The notes under the pieces are model-generated. The model saw only the letters and a list, made by a program, of their open reading frames with translations. It made no database searches and was not told the origin of the DNA. The translations under genes and the position numbers were made by a program. A DNA stretch of 64,000 bases from Cercis canadensis (lineage: Eukaryota > Streptophyta > Magnoliopsida > Fabales > Fabaceae). The stretch is taken from the NCBI GenBank assembly GCA_003255065.1, contig QAOA01002146.1:51122-115121 (forward strand). The letters run 5' to 3'. Below, piece after piece: positions 1 through 11,372 of this stretch. Position 1 is the stretch's first letter; each line of letters opens with the position of its first letter.

Positions 1-1798
1 GTTTAAGATTTAGAATTTATAGTTTATCTTTAAATAAATACCACAAAAATTAAAGTGGACATGAATATTTTTTCAATATAATAATCTTTTAAAATTTATA
101 GAATTCATTGCATATGTTTTAGTCCCATTGAATGTCTTATTTTTTGAAAATAGAACAAAATAAATTGGTGAAATGGCAACACTTTATCCCTCTTCATTAT
201 GGGATTCTATTTCAAATTTAAAAGTATTATTCCACTTTTTTGAATTTTAAATCTAGTTTGGAAAAATAAAATACTGCAATCCAATTATTTGGAACAAAAT
301 TATTATTTTTTGATAGATATCTATAATTATAACACATTTATCTCCTTTTTATTAAGTTATCACTTACAATATTATCCCTAATTTGAATTTGAATTTGAAT
401 TCTAGATTAATTGAATGTTCGTATTTAATTTATTAAAATAAATATTAATTAAATTTTCGTATTTAATTTATTAAAAATAAATATTGGTCAAATTAACAAC
501 TTTGAAAATGCTTATATATACTTTTGGCATGCGCATGATGGTTGTGTTTGTTTGGACTCATTTTCTTAGGGTTAGGGTTTAGTGTTTAGGTTTAGAGTAA
601 TTATAACACATTTATCTCCTTTTTATTAAGTTATTTCTTCTCATTTATTTGTATTTGTATTTTAATCTAATTCCTTCTCTTAATTATTTTTTCAAATTAT
701 TTTTAAATTCTATATTCTAAATTATTATTTATTATTATTATTCTTAATTATTTGTATTTATATTGTGACACGCGTTATGTCTTGATGCATGTATTCTTTT
801 TTTATATAAGTCTTGATTTTTGTTATATAATTAATTGAATAGTTCCTTTTCCATATAGTCTTTATGATTTTTTAACAAGTGTAGGACTATGTAATGTGTA
901 CATTTATTATTAAAGTGTATTTAGATAAATAAGTACTTTTATTAAAAACACTCATTCACCTTGTTCAAACTTGGGTTCAAATAGTTTCCGAGACATCTGG
1001 CCGAGGTAAACTTAGATATTACTTATAAAATTGTGAGATTGACTATTTCTCTATTAGCCCATGCTCCTTTAGTAATTTCAATATAATAGGAGCAATATAG
1101 TCCGTTGTTTAGGACCAATAATAAAAAATCTATAAAGAGCCATTTTTTTTTTAACCTATTATAGTCCAAATGAAATACGGCCAATGCTCAACTATTATAA
1201 TTTTTCCTTAAAAAATTATATTTTAATGTCATGATGACAACATTACTTTGTCCTATTTGCTTTTTGACAAGCTTAGTATTACTTTCTCTAAAATCCTTTA
1301 GTATTACGTAAGTCTAATATTGACCTAATAATATTTTTTGGAAGCTTTCATTTACTAATAATACTATCTTATAAATATGTGTACGCCACATAATTGTTTA
1401 AAGATAAGTCCGCCTTTGTTTTTTGTCATCAATTGTGTGCAAGACAAATGAGACTAAAGTTTTCCATGTAGCATGTCACTTTCAAACCCGTACAACATTA
1501 TGAAAGGTCGAGGGGTTTCTCTCACAAGTTCCGATATACTTACATTTAAATTTTCTCTCTTTTATATATATATATATATGATGACATCTATGTTTTGTTC
1601 ATCGCGAGCCTTAAGCTACCCTCTTTAAGTACGATTTTGAGTGGATTTTTATTGGATTTATAATGAGATTTTAATATTATTGTGAAATTTTTTTAAAAAA
1701 ATTAAATCATTTAATATATGTAAGAATAATTAATTTTTTGTAAAATTTATAAATGATACGATATAAAAAAGGTACCAAAAAACATATTTAAAAATAAT
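1..1798. other. AT-rich intergenic DNA, no gene recognised
   Basis: Strongly AT-rich sequence with stops in all frames and no recognisable protein or RNA gene. It holds short direct repeats (listed separately), a (TA)n run near 1564-1580 and a short degenerate TTTAGGG-like patch near 567-595. It ends at the target-site duplication of the TRIM element. Confidence 0.7.
325..634. repeat. Direct repeats in AT-rich DNA
   Basis: A 36-base sequence containing TTATCTCCTTTTTATTAAG occurs at 325-360 and again at 599-634 in the same orientation. Between them a unit of about 37 bases (core TTCGTATTTAATTTATTAAAA) is tandemly repeated at roughly 418-486. No function is suggested; local duplication or part of an old repeat is the simplest reading. 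Confidence 0.7.
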
Positions 1799-2135
1799 TG
1801 TTGGCCGAGGTGTAGCAACAATTGTCCCGTAGCAGAGGCCTAGGTGTGGGTCGAGTCACAGTCGAAACATGACACTTGGGCTAGTATGGTTAAGTAGAAA
1901 AAGTTGCACATTGACTAATAGCTATAGCTTTTGGCCTAGTGGTAAGCGCTCGATCCAACAATTGGTATCGGAGTCAAGGTCATGTGTTTGATTCCTAGCA
2001 GGTGCAATTGCTGAGGGGGAGATTGTTGGCCAAGGTGTGGCAGCAATTGTCCCATGGCGGAGGCCTAGGTGTGGGTCAAGTCATAGTCGAAACATGGCGC
2101 TTGAGTTGGCCTAGTGATAAGTGATCGATCCAACA
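1799..2135 (+). mobile_element. TRIM (terminal-repeat retrotransposon in miniature), complete
   Basis: Two LTR-like repeats, 1799-1960 and 2024-2135, both start TGTTGGCC and end ATCCAACA (TG...CA with a 6-bp inverted end). The first is about 50 bases longer because of an internal segment near 1885-1935. Right after LTR 1 is a primer-binding site like the plant initiator-Met tRNA type (TGGTATCGGAGTCA, 1963-1976). Just before LTR 2 is a polypurine tract (GAGGGGGAGA, 2013-2022). The internal region is only 63 bases and codes for nothing. ATAAT flanks the element on both sides (1794-1798 and 2136-2140), a perfect 5-bp target-site duplication. TRIMs are known to be mobilised by proteins from other elements. 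I do not recognise the family. Confidence 0.88.
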
Positions 2136-2140
2136 ATAAT

Positions 2141-4550
2141 TGCTTCTTGACATATTTTTATTTATATTATATCATTTTTACATTTTATAAAAAAATTGTA
2201 CATTTTGACTTATATCTAATGACTTAATTTTTTAAAATCTTTGTAACTGACACTAAAATCATTAGATGAATTCGACTTAAACTTACCCAACTGAGTGAGA
2301 ATAGCATTATCCCCTCTAAGAAGAGATATCATAGTGTACACCTTTGTTGAACTTGTTATAACATAAAGACTTATTTTAAATCCACATGAACTCCTTTTAT
2401 AAACTTTCCTAAGCCCCCTATCTCTTTTAAGAGGTATAAACTTTTTTTTATATGATTAAGAGGTATAAACTTATAATTTCTTTTATGATACAACTGTTTA
2501 GTTGTTTCTCAAGAATTATACATTCTACTATTTTGTTTTTTTAACCTTTCGTACATCTATTGCGTATACCATCCAAATTTTATTTTTTTTAAATTCTTTT
2601 TGACTAGCATAACGTATTTATTAAATTTTATTATACCCTAATTATGTATGTATAAATGCATATAAAAAAATTATGTATGTATAAAAATGGTATAAAAAAT
2701 TGAGCACACCTCTTTTGCATTTGCCTTGATTTACAATCAACACATTAAAGAAAAGATTTAAGTGAACTGAAGTAAACATTGATTATTATATATTAGTATT
2801 GAAAGCATACGTTTGCTACACTTTTTGAGGTGTGCAATCAGAATTTTAAAGAAAAAAAGTAGATAGGTTAGTGTACCAAAAAAGAAAGAATATTTGTTAA
2901 ATCCAGACTATACAACAGTGCATGTATAGGAACAATATTAAAAAAAATGGTATGAGACTATTAATATGCACGTGCACAATTACGCATATCTTTTAAACAT
3001 ATGCATACATCAACATTTATATTTATTTGAACTCATTTAAACTTTATACTCTAGACTCACAGTGAGAATAATTTCTCAAATTATATATATTTTTTTACTT
3101 ATATAAATGTATATTTTTTTTGGTATTTTTATTATAACTTTGAATTTAAAAGCAAAACCCACAAACATTGATAACAATCTTATTATTATGTTATTTGACA
3201 TCTTTTATACCTACATCTTTTACAACATCTAAATATAATTAGACTTACAATAGTTATACACTTCTTAATCTTAAGTGTGCAAAAATCATTTTTAGTTCTT
3301 AAAACACATTTCTCTATTTTTTTTGTTGGAGTACTACAAATTTGAGGCATGAGAGCATGAGAGAATGAGAGAAAAGCCGAAAATGATACTCATTCATCTT
3401 TTCATTATATCAATTGATAAAAAAAAATAAATTTAAATGAATTAGTATAGAGTATTTATTAAATTTATAGTGTATAATTATATAGATCTAAAAATAATGT
3501 AAGAATACTATGAGAATATGATCACTATTTGAGAAAAAAATAATATCATCATCCGTGTTCAAATTTGGGCATATGATCAACAAAGCATCAAGACTAAAGG
3601 CTCACAGTCAAAACATTACCTTAATTGAAGAAATACTTATTGCATATCAATCAACCCTTATATTATTTTATGCTAGTAAGTTGTACAAATATACTAATTG
3701 TATAAAAATTAATTTATAAAAAAAAGAGTGAATTTATTATATAGTTTTTAGCTAAGTGATACTAAAATTATTCTATGAGTTTGTGCGTTATGTATTTGAA
3801 TTTAAAATCATAGTCAAAAGTATTAATAAATAAATAATTTAATTTAATTAAAATTATACTAATTATACAAATATCAATTTATTAAACTAAGTTTAATCAG
3901 TATGTAAAATTGAGGAGATTTAAACTTGAAAAAAAAATAAACTTTATGACTAGCATCATACTAAATCTGGCCTTTTGACTAAAAAAAATATAGTTTTATA
4001 AAGTATTTAAGTAAATGAAATAGTTAAAAAAATTTTTTATGGACTTAGGATAATTTTGATTAAATTAATCAAGAATGCAAATAAAATTAATCAGGTTACT
4101 TTGTAAAAAGTAGGATTCTAAAAGTTACACTACAACAAAATAGTGTGATTTTCTCTCTTCTCTCTTTTTTCTCTCCTATCTCCTCTATTTTCTCTCGCTA
4201 ATTTGAAGTAGCTTGATTTTTTAAGTTACACTATTTTACAAAGTAGTATGACATCTTTATCTACATTGCTTATGAATAATTTAATAAAAAATATTTTATT
4301 TTTATAATAAATTTATACAGTATCTCATTTTTATAAATATTTTGTTAAATTATATTTTTTAAGTCATTTTGCCACTAAATCTTGCTCAAGTCACGCATGC
4401 TAAATAGCAGTAGGACTGTAGGAGGGTATCGTTCGTAAAGTGGTGAAGTAGTTGGCTGAAGTGTTGTAGTGAGTGTGGACTTTTCTTATGTCGGCAACGG
4501 ATTGTGTGATGTTGACATATTGAAACAACTGTCACATTGTTAAAGCCGCG
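2141..4550. other. AT-rich intergenic DNA, no gene recognised
   Basis: About 2.4 kb of AT-rich DNA with dense stops. I see no recognisable gene, RNA or clear transposon ends. Confidence 0.6.
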
Positions 4551-4555
4551 TGCGT

Positions 4556-4840
4556 TCTCTCTCTCTCTCTCTAGAAAGTGCTGTTCAACCGAAAGGAAGT
4601 CCTCCGAAAGTGCTCAACTCTGGGGTTCTCTACACGTGGCACCATTTCTTAGCTGACACGTGAATCCCACTTGGAATTTTGCTCGTGGGCGTCTACGTAG
4701 GTTTTGGATAAGATCAAAGACCAAATTGCCACGTCATTGGGCCGTCTTCTATCTGCTTTTCTTGCCTAATTCTTGGTGCCTCCATTAAATATCCAAAACA
4801 ACAGTTCCTTCAAAAAGAAAAAAAAACATCTTAGCACGTG
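4556..4840. promoter_or_regulatory. Cluster of ACGT/G-box elements
   Basis: A (CT)n run near 4556-4573 is followed by CACGTG at 4633-4638 and 4657-4662, TACGTA at 4694-4699, CCACGTCA at 4729-4736 and another CACGTG at 4835-4840. ACGT-core motifs are bound by plant bZIP and bHLH factors, and close pairs of G-boxes are typical of ABA- or light-responsive promoters. The local GC content is higher than in the flanks. No convincing coding exon follows on either strand, so this may be a promoter whose gene is lost, outside the window, or an unrecognised non-coding gene. Confidence 0.4.
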
Positions 4841-6891
4841 ATTTACTGTTGAAAGTCACTAAACTAAACAATTGATCAATCAAAAACAATAATGAATTTA
4901 AATTTTTTAATTTGTCACATGTTGCCGATATTGTTTTATCTATTAATTTTCTGAGATGTATGTCCAACTTGATTTTCTTTTTTTATCTTTTGTTTTCTAT
5001 TATATGTCCAACTTCATTTAATATTTCTATTATTGTTTTTTCATAAGAATTTATGATTTCATTAACCAATCGAAACCAACACATAAACAAGGACACCAAG
5101 AAAAGGAAGAGGTTACAATAGATGCATAGACAGCAACACAATCATGAAGTGCATGGAATGGTAATGCCATTAGAGTTCACGTTATTATGAAGTGCATCTT
5201 GTGCCTATTTGCTACTGGAAATTAGCACATGATAAAAGAATTGCTAAAACATTTTTAATATTGTCGTACAAATTTATATATATTTACTATGGAAAGAAGC
5301 AATACTAACTTACAAACTAGAACAAATATAATATTAGAGATAAAGCTAAAATAGCAGGCTGCTAAGTTCAAATTGTACCAATAACACGTGCTGAAGTTGA
5401 AAGTTTGTAAATAAAATAATTAATTTTGTATATCCTTGATTAATTCAACTTCATACTATTCAATTTTTGATTGATTCTTTTAGTTTATAAAAGTTTAAAA
5501 TGAAGAGAGACTATCCCATTTTAAGATTAGTGTATGTTACAAGTCTTAACGAAAATTTATAATAATATTTATAGATTATCTATTAAAAATTAACTGCTAG
5601 CAATAGGATTAGAACCTAAGCCTTATAAACAATATACTTTAATTCTTACCAACTAACCCCATTAGCTAATCTTCCATTTATACTATTAAGCAAAAGGTTA
5701 ATTATACCAATACCTATAGGTTAGGTCAACCCTACTAGGCTACTCTACTACTACCAATGGGAAAAAACACCATGTATAGAAATGCAAGAACAAGAAAACT
5801 TTATTAAACATTAGCCCCATTACCTAGGACCTGATAAACTCATTCACTTTCTTTTGCCCAACTAACTCGCCATGTCAAGATTCCCCAGCCATCACATGAA
5901 AACCGTTATGCTAGGACTACTAGTGGATCTTATCCAATCAAGATTCTTGTAATTTAGAAGTAGATTAAAAGTAGAGAAAGTGCCACATCACCCTAAAGCT
6001 TTCGATTTTTTTTTTTTGCTTTTCCTCATTATATTTCAACCTTCTCCTGTGAAGGTGACGTTAATCGGACCTCTTTCTCTTTTTTGTGCCTATTGTACCG
6101 AACCTCCTTCTCAATTCTTGGCTGTGTATTCTCAAAGTGGAGACAAAAAACTTCTCGATCTTCTTGCTTGGTGAAGAGATCAAATGTCTCCTGTTGGTTG
6201 AGGCAGTGTGTGAATTTGATATAATTGAGGACGTTGATGGTGGCAATCCATGATTGGTCTTCTTCAACAAATCCAAGGACAAAAACTAGCGAGATTCTTT
6301 AGAGGCCGCCATTGATATTTGTTCCTAAGCTTTTAATTGTCTGTGTGTATGAACAAGTTTGTTAGTACTGTCTAAATCTCTCTCATGGAGGGAAAAAAGT
6401 TGGACTTTTTGTTTGAGTTTGAGGAGGGAATGAGAAAATTGGAGGGTTTGTGGTTTAAGAGTCTTCAATGCATGGGTGGAGTGATTTGAGCTCCATTTAT
6501 GCCAAAGCTTCGATTGCAATGACAAGGAAGAGAAAGAAAACTGAACACACGAGAAAGAGAGAGACTTGCTAAGTGTGTTTTAGAATGGTGACATCCTTGT
6601 CTCTACAATTATATGTGTTTAATGAGAATGAATGGTTTAGATTAGACTAACATGTTATTGTCATGTTCTCCCCTTCGATGTTTGGATCCAGATCCAAATA
6701 GCAAAAGCCTTTATTTAATTCTTACCTAATTAACTAATGAGTATTATAATTACTTTATTTAGTTGACAATGGTCACACTTAGCTTTCAATATCTAAGTAA
6801 CTCGTTTTTATTTTTTTTATATCCTAAGTAATTCACTCTTTGTTTAAGGTAGTTGAACAAGGTTATTATTTAAGTTTTCTGCTCAATACAC
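4841..6891. other. Intergenic DNA, no gene recognised
   Basis: Mostly AT-rich. A GC-richer stretch at about 5980-6560 has short open frames on both strands, but none resembles a known family and no splice structure is evident. One more CACGTG lies near 5384-5390. Confidence 0.5.
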
Positions 6892-6997
6892 TAAAGTTGT
6901 GTTTGGATGTGATATTTGACAAATTCTTGTGAATTTCAAATACATCTAAGTGAAATACAACATTTTAAATACATATATTTATAAAATACCTTGTTTG

Positions 6998-7081
6998 AAT
7001 ACACTCTATTATAAAAAGAGCATCATATTCCTAAAAGTANGATACACTATATTATAAAAAGAGCATCATATTCCTGAAAGT
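6998..7081. repeat. Contig-overlap duplication around N (7040)
   Basis: About 41 bases before the N (GAATACACTCTATTATAAAA onward) recur right after it with two or three differences. Copy, N, copy with no other sequence at the join is the pattern of two overlapping contigs placed end to end. Confidence 0.75.
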
Positions 7082-7375
7082 AGCATGTTTGAACAAACTG
7101 AAAGCTCATCCCAAAGCTATAATATGATGTTCCCAACCATGCCCCATAAATTCCTTCGGGAATCAGATACTATTTACAATAGTTTGGATGATAGTATTAG
7201 CACTGTTGTCCCAGAGTTTAATCATTATGTGGATTATTCTATACCCTTGAGTTGTCTTCTCCATGTGATCCTAATCTTAACACCAATGATCAATTTCATG
7301 GTGGTTGCCTTCCTGGCAGCCATGCCGGTTTAAATGGCAATGCCTCTTCTGTGCCCATATCTGGGGACGTGAAGT

Positions 7376-7396
7376 TGGAGCTCCCTTCATTCCAAT
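7376..7396 (+). promoter_or_regulatory. miR159 target site in GAMYB fragment (copy 1)
   Basis: TGGAGCTCCC followed by TTCATTCCAAT is the canonical miR159 recognition sequence of Arabidopsis MYB33/MYB65. It is fully intact although the surrounding reading frame is broken. If transcribed, the RNA could be sliced or act as a decoy; transcription is not shown here. Confidence 0.8.
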
Positions 7397-7844
7397 ATTT
7401 GGAAACCCAAAGAGTTATTGAGGCAGACTTGCATCCCCTCTTCCTTCACTTGAGTCTGTTGATACATTGATCTAGTCTCCTCCAATTGAGCAGACAAAGT
7501 AAAATCTTGTTTCTCCACATAGAAATGGTTTGTTAGAATCGGTAGTCTATGGATAAAAGACAAAGAGAGGTTCAAATAGTAATTTATTCCAAAAGACTGC
7601 TTATAATTGCATGCCCAGAAGTTCAACCTTAAATCCTTGTGNTTACAATAGTTTGGATGATAGTATTAGCACTGTTGTCCCAGAGTTTAATCATTATGTG
7701 GATTATTCGATACCCTTGAGTTGTCTTCTCCATGTGATCCTAATCTTAACACCAATGATCAATTTCATGGTGGTTGCCTTCCTGGCAGCCATGCCGGTTT
7801 AAATGGCAATGCCTCTTCTGTGCCCATATCTGGGGACGTGAAGT

Positions 7845-7865
7845 TGGAGCTCCCTTCATTCCAAT
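7845..7865 (+). promoter_or_regulatory. miR159 target site in GAMYB fragment (copy 2)
   Basis: The same 21-base site in the repeated segment after the N. It is probably the same locus assembled twice rather than a second real site. Confidence 0.7.
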
Positions 7866-8389
7866 ATTTGGAAACCCAAAGAGTTATTGGGGCAGACTTG
7901 CATCCCCTCTTCCTTCACTTGAGTCTGTTGATACATTGATCTAGTCTCCTCCAATTGAGCAGACTAAGTAAAATCTTGTTTCTCCACAGAGAAATGGTTT
8001 GTTAGAATCGGTAGTCTATGGATAAAAGACAAAGAGAGGTTCAAATAGTAATTTATTCCAAAAGACTGCTGATAATTGCATGCCCAGAAGTTCAACCTTA
8101 AATCCTTGTGACACAGAATGGGAGGGATGTCGGGAAGGAGAAAGAGAGAGGGATGGGAGAGTGAATTTGAAATACACTTCATTTCAAAGAAATTTAAAAT
8201 ATACTATATTGAGACTTTGAAAGTCATTAAAAAAAATACATTGAAATTTTTAAAATACTTTTAAAAATTACACAAACAGTGTAATTCAAAATTAGCATTT
8301 TAAATATATTTTACAAATATATTACACTCTACAAATACCCTATTTAAACACACCCTAACTTATTTTTATTCAATCATTATATTTATAGA

Positions 8390-8570
8390 TTGCTATTTAT
8401 TTCCTTTTGCTAGAGTGGATTACTTTTTCAATAGCCTTGCCAAAATGGGCCGAGTCGATTGAGTCAGCCCGAATAACCCGTAAAAATAAATGGGCTCTAT
8501 TGTTATTAAAGTAGCTCACACGTTAAAACGGGTTTAGGTCGATTAAATGTGGCTGCCTATTAGAGCAAAA
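8390..8570 (+). mobile_element. Decayed GGGCC-rich hAT-type end (copy 1)
   Basis: Contains TAGCCTTGCCAAAATGGGCC and further GGGCC/GCCC clusters. About 180 bases match 9775-9960 in direct orientation at moderate identity and resemble the left end of the hAT element at 10010. No matching right end or target duplication was found. Confidence 0.4.
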
Positions 8571-8639
8571 TAAAAAACAATTGATTGTTTGCTAACTTTG
8601 TTGACTAACAACTCTGTTAGTGGTATTGTCATAGATTGA

Positions 8640-9655
8640 ATTTAGATTAAAATATATTGTTTGATCTAATTTTAAACTAGGTTTTCATAATTTTTTTTTT
8701 CATTAGAGTCTTTTAAATTTAAATATTTTTTAATTAGATTTTGTCATGAACTCTAGTTATGACCTATTAATTGAGTCATGATATCGTAAATGTTTTATCT
8801 ATGTGACAAAAGATGAATTTAACGTGACGTTAACATGACACATAAATGATAAGCACATCTAACACACATGACTTGCACATGCTTTTGGCTGCCCAACCAC
8901 CCACCGGATTTGGCACTAAAACAGAGCAACCCTTTTCTTTGTTTTCTCGTATTTTTAATAAATTGTTTTTAACTCTGTTGCTTCTCGTACTGTGTTTTTA
9001 CTACGATTTCTTCAGGCCACCCTTGGGTTGGCGGGAACTTTGAGCTCTGTTTTGTTGATCTTTTGTTGGGTGTTTCTTAGTTCTATTTTTTGCAAATTTT
9101 CCATTACTTTTGCTTTTTGGAGTGTGGTTTTGGTTCAGACCTTTTTGTTTCATTTGCTTGAATTTCATTGCAGGAAAACGTACCGCTTGAGGAGGATTTT
9201 CAAACACTGAGGTGTAACACGAATGGGCTCACAACAGAGGCTGCTCAGGAGAGGTTGGCCATTTTTGGGTACAACAAACTTGAGGAGAAGTAAGTGTTCT
9301 GATTCAGAGAAGAACATATTGCAGCACAGAGAAGAGAAATGAGAAGAGAAGTCAGTCAGGTGCCTTGCACGTGATTGGTTGGGCAGCCCAAAGCATGTGC
9401 AAGTCACGTGTGTTAGATAAGCTGACAATTTGTGTGTCATCATGTTAGATTCAACTCTTGCCACACAAATAAAACATTTATTATGTTATTACTTAATTGA
9501 TGGATTTATAATTGGAGTTGATAATAAATACTCAATTAAAAAAAATTTAAACTTAAAGGGCTCTGATCAAATAAAAAGAAAATTATAAAAATCTAGTTTA
9601 AAATTGAGTCAAATTATAGAAATTTATAATATATTTTAATTTTGAATTTATGTGT
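8640..9655 (+). mobile_element. Pack-MULE carrying an H+-ATPase exon
   Basis: About 260 bases at 8640-8897 are the imperfect reverse complement of about 9375-9655. The best-conserved inner part contains GGTTGGGCAGCC near 9380 and its complement near 8890, followed by TGTGCAAGTCA-type sequence. Such long terminal inverted repeats are typical of Mutator-like elements. The roughly 475-base interior holds no transposase but does hold an exon of a plasma-membrane H+-ATPase with its splice sites, matching the Pack-MULE pattern. The outer ends are diverged and I could not fix a 9-bp target duplication, so the boundaries are approximate. Confidence 0.75.
9174..9289 (+). pseudogene. Captured plasma-membrane H+-ATPase exon
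   Basis: The frame ENVPLEEDFQTLRC, NTNGLTTEAAQERLAIFG, YNKLEEK matches the N-terminal cytosolic (actuator) region of plant P3A H+-ATPases of the AHA family. It is preceded by an intron-like T-rich tract ending TTTCATTGCAG (acceptor at 9172-9173) and followed by GTAAGT (9290), so exon and splice sites were captured together. The 116-base exon has no stop. The remaining protein of over 900 residues is absent. The fragment lies between the inverted repeats of the Pack-MULE. Confidence 0.85.
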
Positions 9656-9774
9656 TGTGTGTATTTAAAGTATAAAAAACTAAGGGTAATTTTTAAAATA
9701 TAAAAGAGATAGGTGAAAAATTAAGTAACTATAAAGGAGATTGGTGTAATTTACTTTAGTTTTTATAAATTAAA

Positions 9775-9960
9775 ATTTATTTTTATTTGCTAATTTAGAT
9801 TACTCTATCAATAGCCTACATAAAAATGGGCCGAACCAATTGAGTTAGCTTGAATAACTTTTTAAAATAAATGGGCTAGATTGTCATTAAAGTAACCCAT
9901 GGGTTAAATCAGGTTTGGGTCGGCTGACGCAAAATTAAATGTGCCAGCCCATAAAAAGAA
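9775..9960 (+). mobile_element. Decayed GGGCC-rich hAT-type end (copy 2)
   Basis: Related in direct orientation to 8390-8570, containing TAGCCTACATAAAAATGGGC and later CATGGGTTAAATCAGG. It probably belongs to the same family as the hAT starting at 10010. The other end is not found. Confidence 0.4.
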
Positions 9961-11372
9961 AAATCAATTCACTAGGTTAAGAAATCTCCAGTCTCCACTT
10001 ACCCAAAATTAGAGTTGGAAAAATAGGTTAAGTCCGACGAATTAGCTTGTATAACACACATTTAAGGTTGGACTTGTCTGGGCCTCTAAATTACTAGGTC
10101 AAAAAAATTTAGCCCACTCTGCCCGGCCCGGTTGACTAATCGGACTTGGGCCGGGTTGAACCAATTTTAAAGAGTATTTCTTGATCACTTTTTGTTTTTT
10201 TTAATAATTTGCTCAGCTTATTTTCATTTTTCCTCCACCCACGTGACTAACCAGTAACCACCCCCAGAACCCCCCGAATTTGATTCAATTTCTAATTGAA
10301 ATCCCTGACTCTAACATAGCGCACCTCTCCCCCTCGCCTCTCGCATCTCACCGGCGGCAGCAGAGCCACCGCCTTACTCTCTCTGTCGACTGTCGCACAC
10401 AGAGGTATGAATTCGCCCTCGCTCTCTCTGTTGACTGTTTGAATCAATGTTGTGAGCTATGCAACTGACTGAGTGAGAAGCACAACTCCCTTTTCTTCTC
10501 TCTCTTTGTGTCTCACTTCACCGTGATCAAAATTAAACAAATGCTTGTAGGAGAGAGTGATGGTTGCGTATAATTGTGGGAAATAAATGAAAAAGAAAAT
10601 TAATGATGAATTAAAACATGTGGGGGAAGAAAAAGAAACTGCTGAGGCGAATATTTTAAAGTCTGTATGGTCGCTTGAGTTTGTTGCTACCATGATATAT
10701 TGTTAATTAGTAGTATCTGAACAGTTTGCTAGTTTCTTTGGAAGGAAAATAAATTTAAGCTCAGAGTTACAGATTCGGTATCAATTACAATGGATTAGGA
10801 ACATAGTATATCTTGTCCCTAGCAAATAAGGAACATAGTAATAGTGCAATGGATTGCTCTGTTTTCAATTTTCATGGCCTGCGATTTTAGGAATTTATTT
10901 TCATGGACTTTATTTTCTTTGATTGCTCTGATTGTTGTATATATGTTCGAGTGTAACTAAAATTAGGACAAAACTTAGGTAAAGTTCCATAGCTGGTGGT
11001 GTTGTTCCCTTATTAAAACATTTCATGTGTATTTTTTTAACAACTCAACAACTACATCATCTCTTCATTAATATATTTCAAAATTTGATATTGACCCACT
11101 CTTAATTTTTCTCTCACCCACCCATCCCAAGCTCACTCTCTCTCACCCACCCACCCACCCCTGGCGGCTTCCTTCACTTCTCTTTGCAACAATCTTTGTC
11201 ACCCATCCTGAGGAGATGGGAAGATATGTGACGTTCTCAAGGTGCTTATTAACTCCTGGCACTTTCATGCTTTCACCTTCATTTTCAAAAGAATGTTCTT
11301 CTTCTAGCCGACCCACACCCAAAAAGCTCTTGAATCCGGGGATCAGAAATCGTCACTAGGAGGGCTTGTGGT

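Larger units (their letters stand above)
7174..8110. repeat. Contig-overlap duplication around N (7642)
   Basis: Bases 7174-7641 (468) recur at 7643-8110 with only a few substitutions. The first copy ends exactly at the N and the second begins right after it. An unmerged contig overlap or two alleles joined in series explains this better than a genomic tandem duplication. Confidence 0.85.
7085..8150 (+). pseudogene. GAMYB-like R2R3-MYB gene fragment (C-terminal region)
   Basis: Conceptual translation in shifting frames gives pieces typical of the C-terminal half of GAMYB-type MYB factors (MYB33/MYB65/MYB101 group): SLDDSISTVVPEFNHYVDY, then GDVKLELPSFQYLETQ, then PLPSLESVDTLI-SPPIEQTK and finally STLNPCDTEWE. 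These factors are nuclear transcription activators in gibberellin and anther responses. The R2R3 DNA-binding repeats are absent. Frameshifts (for example near 7250) and stops (TGA/TAG near 7467-7475) break the frame, so it cannot make the protein. The conserved miR159 target site is retained. The segment 7174-7641 is repeated after the N at 7642, probably an assembly artefact; the second copy continues into the TEWE end that the first lacks. The fragment lies inside a TIR element, which suggests gene capture. Confidence 0.8.
6895..8355. mobile_element. Candidate PIF/Harbinger-like element carrying a MYB fragment
   Basis: The left end (AGTTGTGTTTGGATGTGAT) and the reverse complement of the right end (GGGTGTGTTTAAATAGGGTA) are related, giving short imperfect terminal inverted repeats. 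Both ends are flanked by TAA (6892-6894 and 8356-8358), the target preference of PIF/Harbinger elements. Both subterminal regions are rich in AAATAC-type motifs. There is no transposase; the cargo is a GAMYB-like gene fragment. A 3-bp target duplication is weak evidence, so the class is tentative. Length is inflated by the 468-bp duplication around the N at 7642 and a 41-bp one around the N at 7040. Confidence 0.5.

Noticed and set aside
567..595. Telomere-like TTAGGGTTAGGGTTTAG stretch
   Set aside because: Only two to three degenerate units; too short for an interstitial telomeric array and compatible with chance.
1921..2005. tRNA-like A and B boxes (SINE head) within the TRIM
   Set aside because: The same bases are better explained as LTR end plus initiator-Met primer-binding site, backed by the second LTR, polypurine tract and ATAAT duplication.
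7252..7470. 72-codon open frame as a small gene
   Set aside because: It is one frame of the GAMYB fragment; the neighbouring frame continues the same protein, so this is a pseudogene piece.
7174..8110. Real tandem duplication of the GAMYB fragment
   Set aside because: Both copy edges meet exactly at an N, as at eight other joins; assembly overlap is more likely.
8846..9464. Several 65-99 codon open frames on both strands
   Set aside because: They run through intron-like sequence and inverted-repeat arms of the Pack-MULE and match no family; only the H+-ATPase exon is supported.
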